From: Candidatus Cloacimonadota bacterium
GTDB lineage: Bacteria > Cloacimonadota > Cloacimonadia > Cloacimonadales > TCS61
Assembly (NCBI GenBank): GCA_021736135.1
Contig: JAIPGO010000018.1
Span: forward strand, 1-50,746
DNA: 50,746 nt
Direction: 5' to 3'
Below the pieces are notes generated by a model. It ran no database searches and was not told where the DNA came from. It was given only the letters and a program-made list of their open reading frames with translations. Positions 41,001 through 50,746 of this stretch are shown here, in pieces; the stretch's first letter is position 1; each line of letters starts with the position of its first letter. A program made the translations under genes and the position numbers.

Positions 41001-44000
41001 TCAAAAAATTATCTAACTCTGTTTTTTGACTAATTTTTTTTTTGTAAACTTCTCTATTTGCATCACTTTTACTCTTGAATTCCTCTTCTATTTTTCTCTT
41101 TTGATTTTCATTAAACTCAATTTCCTTTTCAAGTTTTCGAATAATCTTTGTCAGAAAATCTTTCATTGCTTTATTGAATTCCATCAACATATCAATCTCT
41201 ATACTTTTAAATTTACTGACAACCTGATCTAATATCTCGTCAATACACTTGTGACTGTCATCTGTATTCCCTTTTAAATCAATGAAATAAAAGCCTAAAT
41301 AATCCTGCAACTCATAACCCTTGACCTTATCTAAAACATTATTCCTCGCCAAATCCTTTAGATGATCTTTAGCTTCCTCTTTTGTACAATCTTTAATTTC
41401 TCTCATATCCCGTATTTTGTGTCCACCTACAAGTATATCATAGTGTGTGGATAAAAATATTAACCTGTTAGGTCTGATTTTTTTTAGATGCTCCTGATTG
41501 TCTGCTATTTGTTTAACAACATCAGACATAGCAGGTTCACTGCCATCTAAGCACCAGATATTGAGAGAATGATACAGAAATGAATTATATACCTCACTGT
41601 CAGTATCATCAAATGCCGTTCCCAATCCCGGTGTATCAAATAATACAAACTCTTTAAAGTGCGGCTTCAATTTATGATATATGTTAACTGAAGTTGCATA
41701 TTCGCAGGGATCAAATTCATTTTTCTGGATAAAATCATGGAAGTCTTTGATATTTTCTTCTTTAATGAGCGGTATTATGAGTTCATTATCTGCTTTCAGA
41801 TAATTTTTAAATTTATTACCAATTTCGTCAGGAAGTAGTTTAGATAAATGAATCTTACAATATGGTTCAGCCTTTGTATGCTCAATTCTTATGATTATTC
41901 GGCTTTCTACTTTTACAGAGGTTGGTAAACCAAATTCGAATACTTCATTATCAAACATGAAATTTATAAAAGTAGATTTACCGGAACTCATTTTGCCAAA
42001 AATAAAAATGCTCTTTTTTTCTGACTCAATTTCTTGATGCCACCACTCCATAGTCGTCAGATCCTGCTTCAATTTATTAAAATCAAAGGATAAATCCTTG
42101 AAATTCTCAATAATGTATTTATCAAGTTCTCGAAAACTTGAACATATATCCCTGATTGCCTTTTTTTCAGGTAGCATCTTTATCCTTTTAATTCTGCTAA
42201 TGCTCTATCTAATTCCGGTATGTTCTTTTCATCGAACAATTCTTGCTTACGGTTATCAATATCAAAATCTGGCTGTTTTTGCTCAATTGATCTCTTTAAC
42301 GATTCTAAAGTTCTATCAGTTATATTGTTGACTCTAATTTCCGTATTTTTAAGCCAGCTTGATCTTTTGCTCTTAATTGTAATTGAGTCCATAACTTTAT
42401 TACATAAATCATCATCTTTTATTACACGGCTTAATATCTGTGAAAGGAAATTAATGATGTTTGTATTATCATTTTTATCCTTAGTTTCAGCCTTATCAAA
42501 AATTTGCTTTATTGCCGTTATAAGTGATTCGTTTTCATCTTTTGAATCATCTTCATTGGAGTTAACATTAATTATCTTTATCAAATCGTTTGGCGTTATT
42601 AATTTACCAAACATCTCATTATCAACGGATGGAAGATCAATTCTAAAATCATCTTCAAAATCGGGAAACTTCCTCTGAATTGATTCTTTTGAATTTTCCC
42701 AGTACCGGTTCCATTTCTTCAGCAAATCTTCTTTGCTACCAGATTCTAACACGGTCTGCATATCACTGTATAATGACTTTTTATAGTCGTTTATAGTGAG
42801 TTTTAAGTATTCAAATTCGTTTATGGTATTTCTCCGAGTCTTTTCATTATTTCTATCAAATAAATCTTTCTCATTGTTAATCTTAGCTTCTATTTCTTTT
42901 GTAAGTTCTAGCTTCCAGCTCTTTATCTCATCAATGTAATGGTTACGTACTCTTTCCAATTTCGATTTTTTTGACTCTTCATATATTGACACTGAATTTC
43001 GCTCTAAGTAATTCTTTAATACAGTAATCGTCTCCGGTTGATTCTTGGATGTTAAAAAATAGTGTTTGTATTTTCCGTAATCACCAATCCGTACTTCAAT
43101 AAATCCTGGAATGGTTTGTGCTGTTAGTCCCTCAATCCTATTTACTATATCTATCTTGGTAAACAATATGCAGTATTGAATATGCTTTTCTGTCAGTAGA
43201 TCCAAAAACTCTTTTTCAGCCGGTGTTAACATCTCATTATAAGTTTTGAGAAATAGAACAATGTCTGCCTCATCTGCCAGCTTGGCTTTAAATTTATTGA
43301 TATTATTGAAATCAAAGAAACCCGGAATATCAACTATGTCCATTTGTTTCAGGATGGAAGCCGGACAATGAATACATATTTCAACACCCAGCATATTTAA
43401 TTTTTTCAATTTTTCTTTTCTCTCTTCTATATCATCAGAAAACTCTATGAAGCTTTCTTCTGAAGATTTATATGCAAAATTATCCCCGTAACTGATTCTA
43501 AACTGGGTTTGGGTTGATACTTTTGTACTGGTAAAAAATTCATCTTCATGTTCCAATAATGCGTTTAGGATAGCCGTTTTACCACTTCCTGATTTTCCTG
43601 CCAGATACAAAGCTGATTTTCTACTTGCATTCAAATTCTCAAGTAAGGGTGTTATCTCCAAATTCAAAGAATTTAGTATCCTGATTATCTTGTTAGCATT
43701 TATATTACTCATTATTACTCCTTGTTAAAGAATTTATTGTCTTTTTGGATTCTTTAATTTTTATTATCACTTCGTTAGATACTTCAATTTTTCTCAACAT
43801 ATTCTCCATCTCTGGATTCACTTGTCTTATTTCTTTTCTGAGTTCCAATTTCGTATTTTCATAAATTTCATCAAATATTAAATTTAAAGTATCCTTGATT
43901 TGATATTGATATTCATTTTTATTATCTTGCATTCCGGCTTTTAACTCATTTATGCATTCCAATAACATAGCATTCATGGAAAAGCCAAGATCAATCAGGT

Positions 44001-47000
44001 CAACAGCTAATAAAATTAAACCTATAGGATTCGTTCCCTTAACAACAACATTTTTCCCTTTTTTCTTAGCAAAGTCTATCCCTGCTTTTTTCATTAAATT
44101 CCTTACTAACTTAACGATAGGCTTAATCTTTTTTGAATCTGCTTTCCTTAAATCCTTTTGTGCAATTTTTTTCAGACTAGCAACTACTGTTTTACCGGCT
44201 TTACTGCTTATCGTTGTTCTTAACTTTCCTAAGATTGCCACCAGAGATACTGTCGGAATTGTTAGTACTCCATTAAGTGTTTTATTATGTTGAATTTCTG
44301 CTTTCAATTCAAACTCATATATTTTTCCAAGAATATCTGTAATTTCATCATTGTAATCATCTATTAATTGCTCCAGATTATCGTCAAATAATTGGTTGAA
44401 TGATTCTTCAATAATTCTCTCTATTTTGTTTTCAATTGAATATTCTTATTAAATAATTTACCAGCTACTGGTACTTTATAGACAAACTCTGTGATAAAAT
44501 CGGTTGAATTAAATTGTTTTCCAACTTGGTCAATTATCTGCCTGAGAAGTTTCATCGTCAGTAAATCGATGTTTATCTTAATTAAATTTTCTTTAATCTT
44601 TTTATGCTCTATATCCAATTTCTTCTTACAGCTTTCTATATTTTCACAATTTATCCGATTTTCTTCCTCTAATTCTTCCTTAGCATAATTATAACTTGAA
44701 AGTAAAGAATTTAATTCCTTTAAAACATTATCTTCGGAAAGTAGATTTTCTGTTCGGCTCATAACTTCCTGCAGCTTTTCGCTATAATCTGAATACTGGG
44801 TCAAAAAGTCCTGCGTAAATCTCTTTACCGGCTCAAAATTAGACAATTCTGATAATATTGCAAGTCCAGACACAGTATATTTATATTTTCCATCTTCTTC
44901 CTTGATTATGTCCTCTTTCTTCAACCAAGAAACAAAAGTGTCAATGTTGAATACTTCCGGGAATCCCTCCGGTTTTTCTGGTACCTCAAGATTCATATTA
45001 ATTAATCGCATTTCTTTCAGTTTGTCAACTGTGCTTCCTTCTGTTGAATATCCAAACCCATATTTTAAATAGTTATAGATTATCTCTATGGCTCTTTCGA
45101 ATTCATTAATATCGTCATCTTTCTCTTTAAAAGTATTTGAATAAAAGCCTTTTGCTACCTGGCTCCTTAAACCATCTAAGAGAAATAAGCACTTTTTGCC
45201 TTTATGGACAAATAAAATGTCATTTTCAACTTCTTTCATAAATTGCTCTATGGGAGCAATTATTCCGACTTTTTTATCGTTACAATACAAATCATCTATT
45301 TTAGTTAACACACTTACTATCTTTTTATTGGATTCGTATATTGTATTTATTAAAGTTGAATTAAATTTATCCAACATCTGATTAGAGCTGTTTACCCAGA
45401 TTATCATATCTGCTTCTATGAATAACTTTTCTACTTGGGGATAGAAATCATTTGTTACTACATTCATTCCTGGAGTATTAATGATCATAATGTTCTCTAA
45501 TTCCGGACAATCTAAATAAAACTCAATAAAAGGTTTATCTTTTATTTTATAGCTTTGTGCATGACTACTCTTTGCTGAATCAATAATATTATAAAATTCA
45601 TCCTTCTCTAAAATATCTCCCGCTATGAATTCATCACTGTTATCATCAGGTATACTAAATATCCGCGCTTTATTTTTTAGAGATTCATCAGGTGCCTTTC
45701 GTATTTTTACAATAATCTTTTCATTCTCGAGAAAGCTGCTGGGCATAACTTTATTTGAATCAAGAAGTAAATTTATCAAAGTAGATTTACCTACTCCTTG
45801 TGCACCCACTATTGCAATAGTAAAAGGCTGGCTTGCGGATGTTTTAAGTTCTTTAATTTTTTGTGATAATGTATTTAGAATGGTTTGAAGTTTATTATCC
45901 AATTTCCCTTTATCAGAATCTTCTGTTGTGTATTCTGACAAATACTCATTCATCTTATCAAATTCATCAATTAAATCCACTCTCTGATCACATACCAACT
46001 GAGTATTCATTCCCCCCCCCTACATATTATTTAATGTCTTAATAAGTCACTTAAATACATTTTATGCTCTACCCTTGTGGATAAATATTTATTATAAGCA
46101 CTTCTATTAATATATCGTTTTCTTTATATTGTATATTAAATTTGCTGTCAATATAATTTTATTATTTTTCTTAAAAATTATTATGATTCATTTTAATTCA
46201 TCATTATATTCCTTATTCTTAGTTTTTCTATTTCTATTTTTATTTATATTTTTTTTTGTATATATTGTCATGTTATACATTGTAATATTTGATTTATTTC
46301 TATTTTATATATAGAACCTATATTTGACATACTTCTTTAAGAAGTACATTCTGAACATTTTGACATGTCAAAAAAGGATATAGGTGTTTTGATTGCTTGC
46401 TGACAGTTTCTCATGAATCTCCCCCTGACTCGTTTTTAATCTCACTTGCTGTCGAAACAAAAGTTAATCTAATGCGGGATTTGCATTTACTGCAATACAT
46501 AAAGAGTGTGTCCTGACGATATTTACTATCATCATAAGTTAATATCTGCTGACAGGTATTGCAGTGAATGGCAAAACTGCTCCCGATATTTTGCAGTAAC
46601 ACTTCTTGGATTTCCATTATAAGAAAGTAAATAGCAACCGCATATATCACCATAAACAGCATAAAACATAACGGGCTGAGCTGTAGATTCACTGTCAGAA
46701 AAGTATAACTGAAATAAAGCAACATTGCCGTAACCATAATAAAAATCATTAAATAAGCATACATCCGGGACTTTGCCATCAATACTCCTCAATACTTACG
46801 ATATCTTTTTAAGTAAAATAATACAATCGTACTTTCTATGTCAATGATTATTAGCTGAAACCATGGACTCTGCGGTAGAGACTGTTCAACGTCAGGTACT
46901 CCTTTTCAAAAACTTTTACTGAATAAGATCAATAATACTGCACAGGTTTACGTTTTCTTGACAGAAAAAGCCCGGATTAGTCCAATTATAACGCATTAAG

Positions 47001-50000
47001 AAAAGGTCTCTGTTTCTTTTCCCCATAGGGGATATTTATTTGTAGAAAAAGATAAAAGAATTCCACCCCCACCTCACCGACCGGCGGAGCCGGTCGGTGA
47101 GGTGGGGTGATTAATATCTTTTTCTACAAATAAATAAGTCCTACGGACTAATTAATATTTCTTAGACTATCTCAGTAAAACTAATTTTGTCAATTCTGCT
47201 TTTCTGAGATTAAATACAATAAGTGTTCACTTTTTCATAAAAAACAACCAGATATCCAAACCTGATAGTGTTTTTATATTGATCAGTTTCAGTGGCGAAA
47301 ATCCTTCTCCATTTCGCACCCTCGTTCCTTTAGTATTCCCTTCTTACATCTGTTCTAATAAATCCTTTCTATTTTCTCATTCTCTATTCCTTCATACATT
47401 CGTCCTGTTTCAATAAAAAAATGCCCTTTTTCACTAAATTACACATAATTATATAATATATAATGTTATAACTCAAATCTCAGTACCACCTTACATCCCA
47501 GTGGCGCCCGAGTGGGTTCCCATTGGGTTACAACTGTTCTAAAATTAACAATCATTAGTCTCAATCTTTTTTCACTTCAACCAAATAATTATAACGTTTA
47601 TACTAATTTTAAATGAATTCCCTGATCTTATCCCTCACTAATTAACTTAGATTGACCAAATAATCCACTGGTTCTCCCTCATTCATACAAATCCTTCTTC
47701 AACCAGACTTCGTTCCTTCCTTTCAGTAAACGAAAGAAGCAAAAAGTGCAAGATAAAGTTACCGAGCGGATTTATTATTTTCTGTAAAAATCTCGATATT
47801 TATTCACCTCATTAATTATTAAAGACTTTCTGAAAGGGTATTACATTTCCCTGCGGATTATGCTTACGATGATTATTATGGTCTTGTATGATTGAAAAAA
47901 CAATCAACTTGAAAACTCCCTGGAATTCTTCTTCTGAAAACACTTCCTGGAATAATTCAGCTATATGTTCCGGAGGATTGGCAAAAGCACCACAACCAAA
48001 AGCTCCTAATACGAAAGCATCATGAGCATTAGCTTTCCCAATCCTGAGAATCGCTCTGATCTTCTCTTTTGTTGGTTTGATCATATCTTCAATAAGGAGC
48101 AGATTTCCGTTTATATTCTCAAGGGGAGGATTGGAAATCGCTGCCACACTTATCATATTCATCCTATAGGGAATATCCAGTAGATGATAACCTGCCCTTT
48201 CTGATGATCGAAAGACAATAATATCCGGTGTATAAATCCCACCTGATTCTCTCGGGATTGGATAACTATATTCAGGATTGCGTTTAACTCCATAATCATA
48301 ACAATAATCGACAAACTGATACATTGATGTAAATGCCGTGGACCGTCTGAAGAGATTCTCTTCCTGTGCTCCAGCTCCATGATGAACTCCTCCTCCTGGA
48401 TTAGAACCACTTGCCATATTTAGTACTGCGGGATAATAACCGGTTAATTGTAAGAGTCGGGTTGTTTCCAGACAATCTGCTCCAATTGTATATGTTCTGG
48501 TCTCCTGTAAAATATCTGGTTTAGGAATATCAATCTCTCTGGTGTCCTTGTAAAATACAGTTCTTTTATAGGATTGGCTGATTATTTCACTATCTAGCAC
48601 AACCTCTCTACCAGACACAGATAAATATCTGCCTGATTTAACGATTGCTACTGTATTATCATATACCTCTCGCTGTAACGAGTGATAATCGATGTTGGGA
48701 TTATTATCATCCCTGTACCTTGATAACCACGAGGTACAATCCCATCCAGTCAATCCATTTTCGTTCAGTTTACTACTCATTTTTATTACCTTCCTTTTTA
48801 TGATCCATTTACTAGAATAATATCTAAACAAATTATACCAGGTAAAAATTTACACTCATTGATCTGTGACTGCCTGAGTATGGATTTCACTAAATACTGG
48901 TTATCATTCCGGAATGCTTTATGGATGTCAATTTTTAGATATTCATCCAAAAAAATAATATTTGATGGAATTACATTACCAATTATTTTTAAAAGAAATT
49001 TTATGTTAGAATTTCGAATACGAAAACTCAAAATACCATCGTTCTTGGTGCAATGAAATCCACCATATTCCAGTTCGATTGTTATAGTTTTTGTTAAGGG
49101 TTTAATTCCGACAATTATCTGGATCTGCAGAAAATCAGCACAGCTTTTTACTTCAACAGACGAAATTAAGGAAACAACCAATTTCTCCTTAATAAGCACA
49201 TTAATAATTGCATCTGAGATATTAAATTTAAGCTGGGCATCTAATGGATACTCCATTAACTTTTTCAGGATACTTACATTCATAATTTTCCTTCTTTTTA
49301 ATATATTTTCTCTTAACTCTGTTTCACTTCGTTCAACGAGTGAAAGACTGATGGACTGGCTTCGCCGAAAAGGAGAAAGAGTGAATTTTTAAAAAGTAAA
49401 AAATAGGGTATATATATTCAAAAAACACCAAAAACGTAACTTTTTCGTCTATAACTATGATATTCAATAAAATAGGCGGTTACTTTATGGTCACATTTTA
49501 TTACAGAACTGTATAGTATTATTTAAGAGTGAATAGTGAATAGAGTCAAAAACAAGGGAACGAGTGATTGAGAGATAGAGGAAGTGACAAAGCTAAATTG
49601 GGAAATTGTCATGTAATCGGCAATCGGAAAAATTAGGACAGAGATGCCCTGTTAAAGAACACAGACCATCACTGGTCTGATTTACACGATTACCGATTAA
49701 AGACTCCGCCTGCCGCAGCAAAAATTTACGAAGATGGGCGATTGAATATTCTTCTCTTAATCCGTTTTATCTGCGTTATCCGCGGTTGAAACTCTTTATA
49801 AAAATATCATTTTCTGGCATTATCTCGATGAAGTGAGTCCAACTCTATTGTGACACCAATGATGACACAATCTCATATTCAGCACTACATTATATAAATT
49901 ATGTATTTAATTAATATCAAGCTTTTTCAGTGGTTTTTAAGAAATTCCGGAGTTGTGGCACAGCTCCACTAATCTATTTACGAATAACGATTAACGACAC

Positions 50001-50746
50001 TGCCTGCCACGCCATAGGCTTGTGCGAAGGATGGTGATTATAAAATTTCTCTTCTTCCGCATTTTCCTCGCCTTCTTGATGAGCCGGATGCTTGCTAAGG
50101 CTATTCGCGGGTGACCTTCTTAAAAAACCAGTCACCAGTTCCGTGCACCGCTGGTTTATTCCTCTTGTGGGGCGCGAAAAACTCTTCGGATCTATTTTAA
50201 AGAAAACGGCACCGGATAAGTTACCCACACGGCAACAGGTTTCCCATTAGTTTTAGCTGGCTCAAACTCCAGTTGACGGGCATATTCGATAGCTGCTTCA
50301 TCCAGTCCGCCTGGTCCGGGCAAAACAGACTTTATTACATCGATGGCACCGACCATTCCATTAGTTAGCACTTCCAGTTCTAATCCCTCCCCCCTGAATA
50401 CCTGCATCTTTGGCAAATTTTGGATAATTCAAGACTGGTTCATTGATCTTGCGCGGCGGATCATCATAATAGATGAATCCTTTGGGTGTTCTCCCCACGG
50501 GACTATCATCAAAGTGTTCTTTATAGTTAAACCTTGTTTTATCAAAATTTATCAATAGATCAAGCAGGTCAACTTCCTGCTGCAGCTAATCGTTGAGTAA
50601 CAGCAATATGAATATTCCGGAGCAAATTGAACCACCTGTCCGGTAAAAGGATACCGTTATTCCGGTAAAATGATACCGATATTCTGGTCAATGATACCAC
50701 TTGTCTTATAATGTAACTATGCATCTAATCATGCAACTACTTATAA

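Overview
The window fits a Cloacimonadota-type (Candidatus Cloacimonas-like) anaerobe in the wider Fibrobacteres-Chlorobi-Bacteroidetes neighbourhood. This is inferred from a ferredoxin-linked 2-oxoacid oxidoreductase next to methylmalonyl-CoA epimerase and a Na+-pumping methylmalonyl-CoA decarboxylase, from secreted proteins ending in FlgD-like/Por-type tails, and from the moderately AT-rich sequence. No rRNA marker is present, so the assignment is inference.

Layout. (1) 1-4.3 kb: a radical-SAM/SPASM enzyme coupled to a small lipoprotein, then small membrane proteins lying between a degraded tRNA-Val 3' end and two intact tRNA-Val genes plus tRNA-Pro; this looks like an old integration site. 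(2) 4.3-14.2 kb, plus strand: a conserved information-processing operon rimP-nusA-ylxR-ylxQ-infB-rbfA-nrnA-truB-ribF-radA. (3) 14.2-17.3 kb: an sdpR/sdpI-like pair with a 16-bp-periodic operator array, a 113-bp tandem repeat and a long gene-free stretch. (4) 17.3-24.6 kb, minus strand: korDABC-mce and mmdA-delta-gamma-beta, which would convert 2-oxoglutarate to succinyl-CoA and (with a mutase not in the window) methylmalonyl-CoA to propionyl-CoA while exporting Na+. (5) 24.7-33.1 kb, minus strand: uvrB, a PAS histidine kinase and a 1389-aa secreted transglutaminase-like/LamG protein. (6) 33.1-33.9 kb: a long polypyrimidine repeat tract.

(7) 33.9-46 kb, minus strand: a defence-island-like region. 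It holds an N6-adenine methyltransferase with an overlapping PD-(D/E)XK-like protein, truncated BRO and HsdM remnants, a GIY-YIG-like protein, a 403-bp IS21-type miniature element carrying a candidate small RNA, and a tight operon of three different dynamin-like GTPases plus a coiled-coil membrane-anchored protein. The dynamin operon is the best candidate for a poorly described system (Eleos-like, but with a different composition). Its first GTPase carries a one-base frameshift. (8) 46.4-50.7 kb: a zinc-ribbon membrane protein, long inverted repeats, a PARG-like macrodomain protein with an unknown partner, a tonB pseudogene and the end of an IS21-family element running off the window.

The core regions (2, 4 and 5) are dense and orderly. 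The edges and region 7 are repeat-rich with broken genes, as expected for accessory DNA.
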